Assembly (NCBI RefSeq): GCF_052156535.1
Contig: NZ_JBQKUP010000030.1
Span: 1 to 64,000 of the forward strand
DNA from: Nitrospira_E sp052156535
GTDB lineage: Bacteria; Nitrospirota; Nitrospiria; Nitrospirales; UBA8639
Reading direction: 5' to 3'
DNA: 64,000 bases
This document shows positions 9,068 to 18,257 of this stretch, piece by piece. Position numbers and translations under genes: made by a program. The notes beneath the pieces were generated by a model that saw only the letters and a list, made by a program, of their open reading frames with translations, was not told the origin of the DNA and made no database searches. Within the stretch, counting starts at the first letter, position 1; each line of letters starts with the position of its first letter.

Positions 9068-9178
9068 GAAGGAAAAGCTGCTTTTGAGAAATAATATTCA
9101 GGGACAAGTGAACGTGGATACTCGCAAAAGCTGCGCAAATAACCAGGTGAAGAATTTTCTTCTGTAAGGAACAAGTCA

Positions 9179-9856
9179 ATGCCAGTCGTCGATTATTATG
9201 CGGTTCTCGGTGTCGTTCTTCAAGCATCGCAAGATGAGATAAAAAAAGCCTATCGCGCATTGGCCCTTCAATATCATCCTGACCGCAATCGAGGAAATCG
9301 TCAGGCTGAACAAAAAATTCGTGAAGTCAATGCAGCCTATGAAATTTTGGGTGATCCGGATGCCAGAAAGACGTATGATCGAATGCGTTTGGGCTATGTC
9401 GAGCCGATGGTGCACCGACGGGATGGGTATCCGGAACCTGAGCCGGAAGTATCCATTTCTCCGTCAGTGGTCTTGCAACGAATGGAAGAAACCCTTCGAG
9501 AGGAATCCCGCAAACAACTGTTTATGGTCTTGATACGCAATACACAAAGAATCAAAGAAGAATTAGGCATTATTCGGGAGCGGGTCATTCGTGCCCAAGG
9601 GTATGATACCTTTCTGGAAAAAATTGTCATGCAGCGAGGCCAGGAAGTGTTAGATGAACTCGTGTCCGTGGAGCTCAAACAGCGCCGAGAGCGGCTCGTG
9701 GATATAGCCGTGGAGATGGTGTGCTCGGCCGTTCCAGGTTCGTTTCGAGGCGAAGAGCCAATGGATCAGGTTCGACGAAGTTTAGGGCAGGCGTATCAGG
9801 AAGGATGGATTGAAGGATACGAACAAGCTTGTGAACTGCTCTACGAGCGTAGGTAA
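9179..9856 (+). CDS. J-domain (DnaJ-like) co-chaperone
   Basis: Residues 5-70 form a complete J-domain, with the invariant HPD tripeptide at 33-35 (LQYHPDRNRGNR) and the closing NAAYEILGDPDARKTYDRM helix. J-domains stimulate DnaK ATPase and deliver clients. There is no Gly/Phe region, zinc finger or DnaJ C-terminal domain. Instead about 150 helical residues follow (EETLREESRKQLF, EELGIIRERVIRAQGYDTFLEK), which probably set client or partner specificity and are unfamiliar to me. AAGGA lies upstream of the ATG. The gene is monocistronic and ends near a perfect palindrome. Confidence 0.8.
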   Translation: MPVVDYYAVLGVVLQASQDEIKKAYRALALQYHPDRNRGNRQAEQKIREVNAAYEILGDPDARKTYDRMRLGYVEPMVHRRDGYPEPEPEVSISPSVVLQRMEETLREESRKQLFMVLIRNTQRIKEELGIIRERVIRAQGYDTFLEKIVMQRGQEVLDELVSVELKQRRERLVDIAVEMVCSAVPGSFRGEEPMDQVRRSLGQAYQEGWIEGYEQACELLYERR

Positions 9857-9949
9857 TCAGGACGGATACATCGAGAAACGCACAAATGGAAGTGGATAAG
9901 GGAAATGAGGAACAATGAGGAGGCTAGCATTGCTTGAAATCCGATGCCA

Positions 9950-9971
9950 GCAAATGGGACGTCCCATTTGC
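9950..9971. repeat. perfect 22-bp palindrome between convergent genes
   Basis: GCAAATGGGAC (9950-9960) is followed immediately by its exact reverse complement (9961-9971), with no spacer. It lies between the J-domain gene and a convergent minus-strand ORF. The lack of a loop and T-tract argues against a standard terminator and for a protein-binding site or a cruciform, but a bidirectional stop is possible. Confidence 0.6.
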
Positions 9972-9995
9972 CGGATCATGGCCGTTTCACAATCC

Positions 9996-10322
9996 TCAGC
10001 GATCAAAGGGAGAAGAGGGTTGCTGGAAGGAATTGCCTTTTGAGGCGGGATGCCTGGATGTGGATAATGCCTGAGCCTCCTTCGACAAGGTCACCTGGTC
10101 CTGGATAGGAGAGGGGACACCTCGTTCCCGATGGCTTTTGGCTTTGCCACTCTCCTCATCGGAACTCACGGCGGTCACCTGTTTTCGTGAATGATCTCCC
10201 GATGATGCGGGTTGCAGAAATTGAATAGCTCCTACTTCCGGTAAAGTCATGGTCAGTACTCCTTTGCTCTCCTGAATGAGTTCGAGACTTCCCTTACCAT
10301 CTCTGTATCGGTATGTGCCCAT
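9996..10322 (-). CDS. hypothetical protein, Ser/Gln-rich
   Basis: An open frame of about 108 residues from the ATG at 10322 (MGTYRYRDGKGSLELIQE). It has a compact start (GVLTMTLPEVGAIQFL) and a polar, disordered tail. The segment DQVTLSKEAQALS resembles a short motif common in flagellum-associated small proteins such as FlgM. No convincing ribosome site exists, and the frame remains open for 34 more codons upstream. I cannot assign a function; it may not be expressed. Confidence 0.35.
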   Translation of the reverse strand: MGTYRYRDGKGSLELIQESKGVLTMTLPEVGAIQFLQPASSGDHSRKQVTAVSSDEESGKAKSHRERGVPSPIQDQVTLSKEAQALSTSRHPASKGNSFQQPSSPFDR

Positions 10323-10686
10323 ATTGCTTGCGGCGAGGGAATGGGTGGATTTATCGAAACGACATAGAATGTGAACTATTTGCCAAAAAGGACAAGGAAT
10401 CAATTGGGACGCCCACAACATCAATAACGAGTGAATGGGCTATAGATGAGCAACAGGTATGTCAAAACAACGGTGTGACCCGACTACCTTTGAAGTCGAG
10501 CGGTGCAAAGGAAGGGTCAGTTTCATTGATCGTGTGCTTCCCTTTCATGAAATTCACGAGACTATCACGACCTCCCGGTTATTGTGTATGTAGGAAAAGT
10601 GGTGATTAGGTTGAGCAGAAATCTTTCAAAACCAACTGATCTATCCCCCTTCGTTTCCTGACAGGTTCGCTAAACCACTTGGGGTA

Positions 10687-11475
10687 TCAGAGGTCCTTGA
10701 AATGCGGTGTGCGTTTTTCTAAAAAAGCCGCCAGCCCTTCTTGTTTATCTTCGGATTCGCAAAGTTCTCCAAACAAGGTTGCTTCTACCAGCAATCCCTC
10801 ACGAAGTTTCAAATCCGACCCCCTTTGAATGGCTTGAAGGACTGCTCGAACAGCACTTTGACTTTTTGAGGCAATCCGACTGGCGAGTCCGATAGCCTGA
10901 GGCATCAAATCTTTATCAGAGAAAACCTCAGATATCAGTCCGCATGTTTTGCCATCCTCTGCGGAGAGCGTATCCCCGGTCAGAATCATTTCTGTAGCTT
11001 TCGAGTGGCCGATGAGACGAAGCAGGCGTTGCGTCCCGCCGAACCCTGGGATCAGGCCAAGATTCACCTCCGGTAGCCCGAGTTGAATTCCTTCAGCAGC
11101 TAATCGGAGATGACAACACAATGCCAATTCCAAGCCTCCGCCGAGGCAGATGCCATTGATGGCTGCGATTATGGGTTTCGGCGAAGCCGCAATTTTATTG
11201 AAAATTCTTTGGCCGGTGATAGCCAGTTTTTTGCCTTTTGGCCTAGACCCGATTTCTGCCAACATCCGGATGTCGGCTCCTGCAATGAAAAACCGTCCTG
11301 TTCCGGTGATGATGATGACCTTCACTCGATCATTATCGGCCAGATCGTCCAGGGTTGATTCGAGTTCACTAAGCCCTTGGGGTGTAAGCACATTTGCGGG
11401 AGGATGGTTGATCGTCACCGTCGCGACATGATCTGCCACCTGGTCGGTGAGCCATATGCGAGGAAGTGCGCTCAT
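10687..11475 (-). CDS. enoyl-CoA hydratase/isomerase
   Basis: A crotonase-superfamily protein of 262 residues. The start at 11475 is set by AGGAG 8 nt upstream. The oxyanion-hole segments are visible (FFIAGADIRML and ICLGGGLELALCC), and both glutamates used by true hydratases are present, in GGGLELALCC and LGLPEVNLGLIPGFGGTQRL. It should hydrate crotonyl-CoA-type enoyl-CoAs to L-3-hydroxyacyl-CoA in beta-oxidation. It is divergent from the acyl-CoA dehydrogenase at 11.7 kb, and together they supply the two steps missing from the catabolic island at 25-46 kb. A shared control sequence supports that link. Confidence 0.85.
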   Translation of the reverse strand: MSALPRIWLTDQVADHVATVTINHPPANVLTPQGLSELESTLDDLADNDRVKVIIITGTGRFFIAGADIRMLAEIGSRPKGKKLAITGQRIFNKIAASPKPIIAAINGICLGGGLELALCCHLRLAAEGIQLGLPEVNLGLIPGFGGTQRLLRLIGHSKATEMILTGDTLSAEDGKTCGLISEVFSDKDLMPQAIGLASRIASKSQSAVRAVLQAIQRGSDLKLREGLLVEATLFGELCESEDKQEGLAAFLEKRTPHFKDL

Positions 11476-11550
11476 GGTCTTGTCTCCTATGGAGAGTCGT
11501 GCATCCTCGGCCTGCATGCCTTAGCCGAATCCGTGATGCATGGGGCCACA

Positions 11551-11605
11551 CTTTGATAATATAAAATTATCTTATCATAATGATATAATATTATGAGTTC
11601 AATAT
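11551..11605. promoter_or_regulatory. AT-rich divergent control region with dyad operator
   Basis: Between the divergent hydratase and dehydrogenase genes is an AT-rich block inside a GC-balanced region. It holds a 13-bp dyad, TATCAT-A-ATGATA (11573-11585), and the palindrome ATAATATTAT (11585-11594). The 14 bases at 11573-11586 match 13/14 with TATAATAATGATAT at 39391-39404 in the control region of the large catabolic island. A shared repressor is inferred; its gene is not identified. Confidence 0.5.
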
Positions 11606-11738
11606 CATTGCTTGCGGACTGTAAAAAGGAATTTTCTACAGACCATCTGGCTGAAAAAACCTGTCCAGTATTCGGCGAGAATTGGAGAGTCAGATGTATG
11701 CTGGTTTCCTTCGGAATTCACAGTAAGGAGGTCCGGAC

Positions 11739-13724
11739 ATGTCACAACTTTTCAGAGGCATGGAGCGAATAGAAGAAGCGCGCCAGGAAATGGCCGGAGA
11801 GAGTTTTATGGCGGGCCTGTTCATGGGAAACCCGGACTTCAACCTGCTGTTTCCGCCGGAAGGGCCAGACGCGGAAAAGCAAATCGGCGAAGAATATTGC
11901 CAGAAAATTGAAGAATTTCTGAAGCGGCATGTGGATCCGGACGACATCGAACGAACCGCTAAAATCCCGGAGCATGTGCTCAAGGGCCTGCTGGACCTTG
12001 GGGCATTCGGAATGAAAATACCCAAAGAATATGGCGGGCTGGGATTTTCGTATACGAACTACGGGCGGGTGCTGATGCTGATGGCCAGCTGGAGTAATAT
12101 CCTGGCCCTTACCGTTGCGGTGCCACAGTCCATCGGGATTGCCATGCCGATTCTTCTGTTCGGAAACGAGGATCAGAAAAAGGCCTTTCTCCCGCGGGTC
12201 GCGAGAAAGGAAATCTCGGCTTTTGCGCTCACGGAACCGGACACCGGATCGGATGCGGCCAATATTCAAACAAAAGCCGTCCTAAATGCATTGGGCACAC
12301 ATTTTGTGGTCAACGGCGAAAAACTCTGGTGCACGAATGGCTCCCTCGCCAGCCTGATAACACTGGTGGCCCGCGTGCCGGCAAAACAAATATTCCTGGA
12401 CGGGAAAACCAAATGGGTCCCTGTGCCCGAAGGAAAGGGGGCAGAAGCTTCTGTCCACACGGCGTTCATCCTGGACATGGCCAGCCCCGGCGTGAAGATT
12501 CAGCAACGATGTCAATTTGAAGGATGTCGGGGCATTGAAAACGCCCATATGACATTCACCGACGTGCAAATTCCAGTGGAAAACCTCATTGGAGAAATCG
12601 GGAAAGGCTTGAAATATGCGTTGACTATTCTGAACGTCGGGCGGGCCATCAGTATTCCGGCTGTGTGTCTGGGGATGGCCAAGCAAGCCTGGCAACCCAC
12701 ATTGGATCGGGCAAATTCACGCGTGACCTTTCAGCAGCCGCTAAGCCGGCGGAAAACCCAAATGAGGCGCGTAGGACAGATGGCTGCGGATCTTTTTGCC
12801 ATGGAGGCCCTGTCCTGGCTGGTGTGGCGTATGGCCGATCAATATGCGTATGACATTCGTATTGAAGCCGCCATTGCCAAAATCGCGTGTTCGGAAAAGG
12901 CGATCAATTTTCTTAAAGGTGCGCAAACAATCTTTGGAGGAATGGGATACGAAAAGGCCGATTCCAAGCGGGTTCGGGGAGAGCCGGCCTTCGGGGTTGA
13001 ACAATTGGTTCGGGATATCGAAATGTACCGTATCGGGGAGGGAGCCACGGATATTCTGCGACCCTTTGTGGCCCGTGAAGCCCTGAACCCGCATTTGGAA
13101 CAAGCCAGGAATTATCTGGACGCAAAAGGCAAAGCCCTGGAACGCATCCGGGAAGGGGTGAAGGTCGCGCAATGGTATCTTCCCCGATACCTTGACCTGT
13201 GGAAACGGAATCCACTTCCTTCCCGTTCAGAGACAGATCATCCCAAAGTCCGCAAGCACCTCACGTATGTCGAACGGGCAAGTCGCCGTCTGGCCAGAGC
13301 CATTTTCTACATTCTGGCCATTCACCAGGAAGGGATTCATGATGATCAGGGCAGGCAAAATAGGATTGAGTCGGTGGGGGAAGATATGTTGATCATTGCG
13401 GCCACGGCGTTATGGGCTGAGCGGCAATATAGCCGGGAAGGGGATCCCCGTGTATGGGACCTGGCCAATGAGGTGTTTCATGCGGCGCGTGAGCGGATTG
13501 ACCGGATGATTCCGGAAATCATCCACAATGACGATCATGTCACGGCAAACGTCGGAAAACGGGCATTCCTCGGTCAATATCCGATGCTGAATCATGGCAT
13601 CATTTACCGGGACCTTTTCGACTATATCCCGAAGGGGCCAGCGGGAACTTTAAAGGAGAAAGGACCAAATGAAAAAACCAATCAGGAGGATGAGGTTTTC
13701 ACGATGCTGACCGATTCGGGATAG
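11739..13724 (+). CDS. long acyl-CoA dehydrogenase (ACADVL-like length)
   Basis: The 661 residues form an acyl-CoA dehydrogenase of the longer, very-long-chain/ACAD9 type: an N-terminal helical domain, the FAD/substrate segment FALTEPDTGSDAAN (about 165-180), VVNGEKLWCTNGSLA, the middle beta domain, and a C-terminal helical domain. The catalytic base is in YRIGEGATDILRPFVAREAL, with Glu at 434. About 200 further residues (460-661) form the extra C-terminal helical domain of the long subgroup. It oxidises acyl-CoA to trans-2-enoyl-CoA and passes electrons to ETF. AAGGAG precedes the ATG. Chain-length preference cannot be read; context suggests it may serve butyryl-CoA. Confidence 0.85.
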   Translation: MSQLFRGMERIEEARQEMAGESFMAGLFMGNPDFNLLFPPEGPDAEKQIGEEYCQKIEEFLKRHVDPDDIERTAKIPEHVLKGLLDLGAFGMKIPKEYGGLGFSYTNYGRVLMLMASWSNILALTVAVPQSIGIAMPILLFGNEDQKKAFLPRVARKEISAFALTEPDTGSDAANIQTKAVLNALGTHFVVNGEKLWCTNGSLASLITLVARVPAKQIFLDGKTKWVPVPEGKGAEASVHTAFILDMASPGVKIQQRCQFEGCRGIENAHMTFTDVQIPVENLIGEIGKGLKYALTILNVGRAISIPAVCLGMAKQAWQPTLDRANSRVTFQQPLSRRKTQMRRVGQMAADLFAMEALSWLVWRMADQYAYDIRIEAAIAKIACSEKAINFLKGAQTIFGGMGYEKADSKRVRGEPAFGVEQLVRDIEMYRIGEGATDILRPFVAREALNPHLEQARNYLDAKGKALERIREGVKVAQWYLPRYLDLWKRNPLPSRSETDHPKVRKHLTYVERASRRLARAIFYILAIHQEGIHDDQGRQNRIESVGEDMLIIAATALWAERQYSREGDPRVWDLANEVFHAARERIDRMIPEIIHNDDHVTANVGKRAFLGQYPMLNHGIIYRDLFDYIPKGPAGTLKEKGPNEKTNQEDEVFTMLTDSG

Positions 13725-14054
13725 GTGGAATGATCAATGACGGATTGTGTTTCTTCGAAATGGGTCCGGATATTCATTGAGGGGGCATTGGGGCGGGCGC
13801 CAAAAATCCAAAATTTGGGAACGGTCAGTCTCACAATCAATCTTCTCTGCCTATGAAAAGGGAACAAACATATCCAAAATGGCCAGCCCAGAAATGCCGC
13901 GTGACGTGCGAATCCCGGGCAGAAGTGTGCGTTTAGAGGGATCGGGCGGGGATATACCGCTGGCGGACTTTTTCACGATCCTGTTAGAATTTTCTTTCCT
14001 ATCTCATAAATGTTGACCTAAGGGTAGACATGCACCTTTGCTTAGGAAGAGCAC
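13725..14054. other. intergenic region without a supported gene
   Basis: 330 bp between the acyl-CoA dehydrogenase and the sigma-54 activator. A possible hairpin CCTAAG...CTTAGG lies just before the activator start (about 14016-14047). An 89-codon plus-strand frame (13747-14016) has no recognisable domain or ribosome site and is not annotated. Confidence 0.5.
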
Positions 14055-16145
14055 ATGGTGTCCTTTCCACTGTCCCGCACGTTCTTTAATTCCTCAATAC
14101 ACTGCCGGTTGCATGTTCTTCTTGCCTTGTTTCTTGCCGGCCTTTTCGGGATGGTCACGTTTACGATTTCAGGAATCCAGGATCAGGAAGTTGATGCCCT
14201 GATAATAGATCTGGCGGGTCGGCAGCGAATGCTGCAAGAACGGCATATGAAAGAGGTTCTGCTGGCCCGGCAGTATAGGAATGCCAATTCTACCCCTACA
14301 AGAACAGAACTGGTGGAAACATTGGAAGCTCTGCATTTTGGAAGAAAGGTCACGGTTAGTTGGGCCAATGATCATGAGGTAACAGTTCCTCCTGCTCCGA
14401 CCGAAGCGATCCGACTCGCCATCCAAGGGCAGCAGGAACTTCTTGTCCAATTTATCGCCAAATCTGACGGCTTTTTGAAAGGGACGCAGGACGGATCTGG
14501 GGAAAACGCTTCAGCCTTGGAATTGCTCCAACTCTCTAACGATATTGTCGCCAAGGCGGACACACTGGTGACCCTGTACGACGCCTGGGCAAGCGCAAGA
14601 ATTTCCAGGCTGGTTCAATGGCAAATTCTGCTCGGTGTGATTGTGGGGTTATTGGGAGTAATGCTGATAAAGCAGATCAGGGCAGGCAACAGAAATTTGG
14701 AGTCGGAAGTCCTTGAGCGCAAACAATCCGAACAGATCCTCCGTGAAAGCGAACAACGCCATATTCAAGTCCTCGATTCAGCTATGGATGCAATCATAAC
14801 CATCGATCAAGAACGCTGCATCACGTTTATGAACCGCGCAGCCGCGACCACATTTCACATATCGGCTTTGGAGGTAAAAGGGGAGCCCTTGCAGCGATTC
14901 CTGACTCCACGATCGTGGAAAATCCTACATCAACATCTTGAGGCTCATCATTCCACTTCTCAGGTGGAAAGCTATATTTGGGAACAAGAAGGATTCATGG
15001 CCCAACGGGCCACAGGTGAAGAGTTTCCGGTCGAGGCAACTCTCTCTCGGGCGAATATCTCCGGACACAATAGTTATACTCTCGTTATGCGGGATTTGAG
15101 CCTGCGTCATCGCATGGAATCCTCCCGCCCTCATCCGGTCTCTCCACTTTTTAAGGGACCGCTCGCGCACACTCCATCGTTTGAAGACATCATCGGAGTC
15201 TCCTCGCCCTTGCAGCATGTATTCGAGCAAATCCGCAAGGTGGCTCAAACAGATGCCACCGTGCTCATCACCGGAGAAACAGGGACGGGTAAGGAATTAG
15301 CCGCTCGAGCCATCCATCGGTTGAGTCTCCGGAAAGACCATATCTGGATGAAGGTCAATTGCGCCGGACTGCCAAGCGGCCTGGTAGAAAGTGAACTCTT
15401 CGGCCATGAAAAAGGCGCGTTTACCGGCGCCACAGACAAAATGAAGGGCCGTTTCGAATTGTCGCACGGGGGTACGATTTTCTTAGACGAAGTTGGCGAA
15501 CTCCCATTGGAAACGCAAAGTAAATTGCTTCGGGTCCTTCAAGAACATGAATTTGAACGGGTCGGGGGAACCCAAACCCATCATGTCGACGTGCGCATCA
15601 TCGCGGCTACGAATCGGAATCTCGAAGAAGCGGTGGGCCTCGGTGCGTTTCGGGCTGACTTGTTCTTCCGTCTCAACACGTTTCCTATTGCGATGCCGCC
15701 ACTGCGGAATCTTAAAGACGATATTCCCCTGTTGACCCAATATTACGTTGAACGTTTTAGCAAGCAACTGGAAAAGCGAATCGAAGAAATTAACCCGGCC
15801 GTCCTGGATCGGTTGGTTCATTATGAATGGCCCGGAAATGTCAGGGAACTCGCCAATATTCTCGAACGAGCGGTCATTCTTTGCGAGAAAGGTGTGCTGC
15901 TTGCTCACCACCTCAGCTTTCCTCAGTTTCCGGGTATGCATCCCATGGAAGAGAAGATCCAGACTCTCCAGGAAAACGAACGGCTTCATATCCTCAGAGC
16001 TCTGGAAAAGACAGGAGGGCTGGTGAGTGGACCTCATGGAGCAGCCGCTCTCTTGGGACTCAACCGGAGCACGCTGCTTTCTCGAATGAGAAAATTCGGG
16101 ATCGTCCCTTCCTCCTCTCGCTCATTCCATGAGAAAGAATCGTGA
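14055..16145 (+). CDS. sigma-54-dependent activator with PilJ-type sensor and PAS domain
   Basis: A 696-residue single-chain sensor/activator. A first membrane helix (about 17-40) precedes a periplasmic PilJ-type helical sensor (LAGRQRMLQERHMKEVLL, about 50-150), as in nitrate-sensing and type IV pilus transducers. A second helix follows at about 190-210 (LLGVIVGLLGVMLI). A PAS domain (DSAMDAIITIDQERCITFMN) leads into the AAA+ module, with Walker A GETGTGKE near 406, the sigma-54 contact GAFTGA near 454 and Walker B GGTIFLDEVGELP. A Fis-type HTH (AALLGLNRSTLLSRMRKFGI) ends the protein. No receiver domain is present, so the periplasmic signal probably controls it directly. Good ribosome site before the ATG. 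Confidence 0.9.
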   Translation: MVSFPLSRTFFNSSIHCRLHVLLALFLAGLFGMVTFTISGIQDQEVDALIIDLAGRQRMLQERHMKEVLLARQYRNANSTPTRTELVETLEALHFGRKVTVSWANDHEVTVPPAPTEAIRLAIQGQQELLVQFIAKSDGFLKGTQDGSGENASALELLQLSNDIVAKADTLVTLYDAWASARISRLVQWQILLGVIVGLLGVMLIKQIRAGNRNLESEVLERKQSEQILRESEQRHIQVLDSAMDAIITIDQERCITFMNRAAATTFHISALEVKGEPLQRFLTPRSWKILHQHLEAHHSTSQVESYIWEQEGFMAQRATGEEFPVEATLSRANISGHNSYTLVMRDLSLRHRMESSRPHPVSPLFKGPLAHTPSFEDIIGVSSPLQHVFEQIRKVAQTDATVLITGETGTGKELAARAIHRLSLRKDHIWMKVNCAGLPSGLVESELFGHEKGAFTGATDKMKGRFELSHGGTIFLDEVGELPLETQSKLLRVLQEHEFERVGGTQTHHVDVRIIAATNRNLEEAVGLGAFRADLFFRLNTFPIAMPPLRNLKDDIPLLTQYYVERFSKQLEKRIEEINPAVLDRLVHYEWPGNVRELANILERAVILCEKGVLLAHHLSFPQFPGMHPMEEKIQTLQENERLHILRALEKTGGLVSGPHGAAALLGLNRSTLLSRMRKFGIVPSSSRSFHEKES

Positions 16146-16174
16146 TGATATTTCAGCACTTTGGTGAAATATCA
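16146..16174. repeat. inverted repeat just after the sigma-54 activator stop
   Basis: TGATATTTCA (16146-16155) and its complement TGAAATATCA (16165-16174) are separated by 9 nt and begin on the base after the stop codon. There is no T-tract, and the stem is AT-rich. It could be a weak terminator, or an upstream activator site for the sigma-54 promoter about 120 bp downstream, a usual distance for such sites. Confidence 0.5.
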
Positions 16175-16273
16175 CCAATCCGTCAACACATCCCTTCCAT
16201 TTTTCCACATCCTCTCCTTCGAAAAATCCTGAAAAATCGTAATGTTTTGCTCGTCTCTGTCTGCCAATAGGGC

Positions 16274-16290
16274 CGGTTCAACTTTTGCTT
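16274..16290 (+). promoter_or_regulatory. candidate sigma-54 (-24/-12) promoter
   Basis: CGGTTCAACTTTTGCTT has GG (16275-16276) and GC (16287-16288) separated by exactly 10 nt, the invariant spacing of RpoN promoters, with TTGC(T) at -12. The -24 half (CGGTTC) is only a fair match to TGGCAC. It lies about 65 bp before the STAS-like gene and just downstream of a sigma-54 activator gene. Confidence 0.4.
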
Positions 16291-16354
16291 CTTCTCATAA
16301 CTCTTAAAGGGTAGAGTTCGTCAATGATTTTAATTGAGGGAGTTCACGCTATCG

Positions 16355-16672
16355 ATGCAAAGTTGGACGGAAACATTGATTCCACTTTTTCGGTTGCGCA
16401 AGGTCTTCGAAAACGAACAACTCACGTTGTTTAAGATTGAGGGTGCGCTTACCACACAAAACGCAGAGTTATGGGAAGAGGAATTCGCCCTGATTATGCA
16501 ACGTCTTGATCATCCCGTAATTTTTGATTGCGCGTCTCTGAGAACCACCAACCATGCGCTGACCGGTATTCTCCAACATCTCATGTCCGACAAAATGTAT
16601 TTTTTGAATCTTTCAACGCCGGTCAGGAATATGTTGCGATCCGCAGGGTTGGGCGCGAATGTGCTGGATTAA
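16355..16672 (+). CDS. STAS-like (anti-anti-sigma fold) small protein
   Basis: About 105 residues, with the beta/alpha order of STAS domains: LTLFKIEGALTTQNAELWEEEF, then HPVIFDCASLRTTNHALTGILQHL and a final helix pair (LSTPVRNMLRSAGLGANVL). STAS proteins such as SpoIIAA carry a phosphorylated Ser in a 'D-S-S-G' loop. Here the equivalent loop reads RTTNHALTG, with no Ser, so classic partner-switching by phosphorylation is doubtful. ATG at 16355 has AGGGAG 12 nt upstream; a TTG at 16334 is possible. It leads a three-gene set with the exported and membrane proteins below. Confidence 0.5.
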   Translation: MQSWTETLIPLFRLRKVFENEQLTLFKIEGALTTQNAELWEEEFALIMQRLDHPVIFDCASLRTTNHALTGILQHLMSDKMYFLNLSTPVRNMLRSAGLGANVLD

Positions 16673-16754
16673 TAAGAAGAGTGCAATCACCATGACTCAT
16701 CAGAAGATTCAGAAGAATAAGGGGAACAGGACCTTGGAAAAGAAGGAAAATTCT

Positions 16755-17162
16755 ATGACCTGTATGGCCATCATAGTCATTCTCGTCGTAGGAGGAATTC
16801 TTGGCAACCCTTCATCTCTTGCCATTCCTTCTCTGTTACCAGATTACCCAGACTATCAAACGGGAGCGTCTGTTGTTCCCGAATTTGGTTCGCCGGGAGC
16901 CAATGATCTCGGGCAGTCAACCTTGGATGTGTCTCCGGTTCCCAGAGAGGCATCAGCGTATCAAGATGTCGATGCTGTCAATGCTATGGCGGAAGTTCCG
17001 TCACGTTTGGAAAGCTGGGGCGAGAGGGTGCTCCGCAACGTCATGGTACATCCGGATAGTAAAATTAACTCCCAGTCTTTGGGGCGGTTCATCTCAATTC
17101 ATAGTCGGAGAGGGGAATGTGAAATTTCCCTTCCGATGGAGAGGAAAAGGTGGCGCTTATGA
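16755..17162 (+). CDS. exported protein of unknown function
   Basis: From the ATG at 16755, which has AAGGA 7 nt upstream, the product is 135 residues with a clear signal peptide (MAIIVILVVGGILGNPSSLA). A longer version from 16692 would add a lysine-rich leader. The mature part is polar, with no recognised domain; SRLESWGERVLRNVMVHPDS is the most structured stretch. Its stop overlaps the start of the next gene (ATGA), so translation is coupled. Function is not recognisable. Confidence 0.5.
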   Translation: MTCMAIIVILVVGGILGNPSSLAIPSLLPDYPDYQTGASVVPEFGSPGANDLGQSTLDVSPVPREASAYQDVDAVNAMAEVPSRLESWGERVLRNVMVHPDSKINSQSLGRFISIHSRRGECEISLPMERKRWRL

Positions 17163-18142
17163 AACCCAGGGTGGATCCCTTAGATGTGATAGTCGCAGTA
17201 GGCATGTTCGCCACGATTGTGGGAGGGTTGTTTCTTGTCGTGGCCAGCTATGGGTCATGGGAAGTCCCTCCCCCATCCAATGCGAATAATCCCATAACGG
17301 CAACGAGTGTCATGCAATCCCTCCAAACCAGCATGGGTGAAGGGATTGTGGAAGTGGCGAAGTTGGACTATGCCTATGACAACTCTATTGATCATGTCAC
17401 GGCATCTCTGACTCACGCTTCCAGGAATCTCCACGCGTTTAACAACAAAGCCCCCATACCCGAAATCGTGCAATCCCGCCTGGTCCAGGCACAAGCGGAG
17501 CGTGAAGGTCGACTTCAATATCTCATGGGGAAATCCATTGTCACCTTAACGGGCCAGGGTGTCCGGTCTGGTCTGTTGACGGCCAATACCCTCAACGCGC
17601 CTGTCAATGATCGAATCATCAAGACTGCGGCGAAATACGGCGTGTTGGGCCAAGAACGGTTCAATGGAGAAAGCCAGGCTTTAATGGGGCGATGGATCAC
17701 TCAGGAAAGTCAATCCCGGCAACGCCTGCATGCCCTTCTTCAGGAACGGATGGGCCAGGCGATTGTCCAGAAAGCTTCAATGGAGCACGTATACGGGACG
17801 AAACACTCTGCCCTCCAAACCCAGTTGCAGGCCTTGACCGTCGCTGCCATACGATCGGAAACCCCGGGGATGCGATTGGCGCAACTGTCCCAATCGGAGC
17901 AGGGCATCAGGCCATCCCTTGGAGCAACACCATCGGCTGCCGGGGTTCAGGTTTCCTTTTCTGGGCTTTGGAGCGAAAGGGCTTTCATTGCCTATGGTAT
18001 CGCTTTCCTGGTCCTGCTTCCGGGCGTTCTGATCTGGAGCCTCACCTTTCCCAGGGCATCGGTGGAAAGGACGGTGAACATGGATCGCATTCTGGAGCTG
18101 ACCATGGAATTGATGCCCAGGACGCCGGTGAAAATTCGTTAG
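17159..18142 (+). CDS. membrane protein with a large extracytoplasmic domain
   Basis: From the coupled ATG at 17159 the product is 327 residues. It has one membrane helix near the N-terminus (VIVAVGMFATIVGGLFLVVASY), a long mostly helical region of about 230 residues without cysteines, and a second helix near the C-terminus (FIAYGIAFLVLLPGVLIWSLTF) before a short cytoplasmic tail. The segment between the helices should face the periplasm. I recognise no family. Together with the STAS-like and exported proteins, downstream of a sigma-54 activator, it may form a signalling or envelope unit. Confidence 0.55.
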   Translation: MKPRVDPLDVIVAVGMFATIVGGLFLVVASYGSWEVPPPSNANNPITATSVMQSLQTSMGEGIVEVAKLDYAYDNSIDHVTASLTHASRNLHAFNNKAPIPEIVQSRLVQAQAEREGRLQYLMGKSIVTLTGQGVRSGLLTANTLNAPVNDRIIKTAAKYGVLGQERFNGESQALMGRWITQESQSRQRLHALLQERMGQAIVQKASMEHVYGTKHSALQTQLQALTVAAIRSETPGMRLAQLSQSEQGIRPSLGATPSAAGVQVSFSGLWSERAFIAYGIAFLVLLPGVLIWSLTFPRASVERTVNMDRILELTMELMPRTPVKIR

Positions 18143-18257
18143 GGGTGATGGACGCTAACAAAACCGAATCAACACCTGACACGGGTGTATGAAGGAATGG
18201 AGTAGCCTTGACGCCTTGTGAAAACCGGCAATGGGGCCATGGAAAAATGGTTTAATG

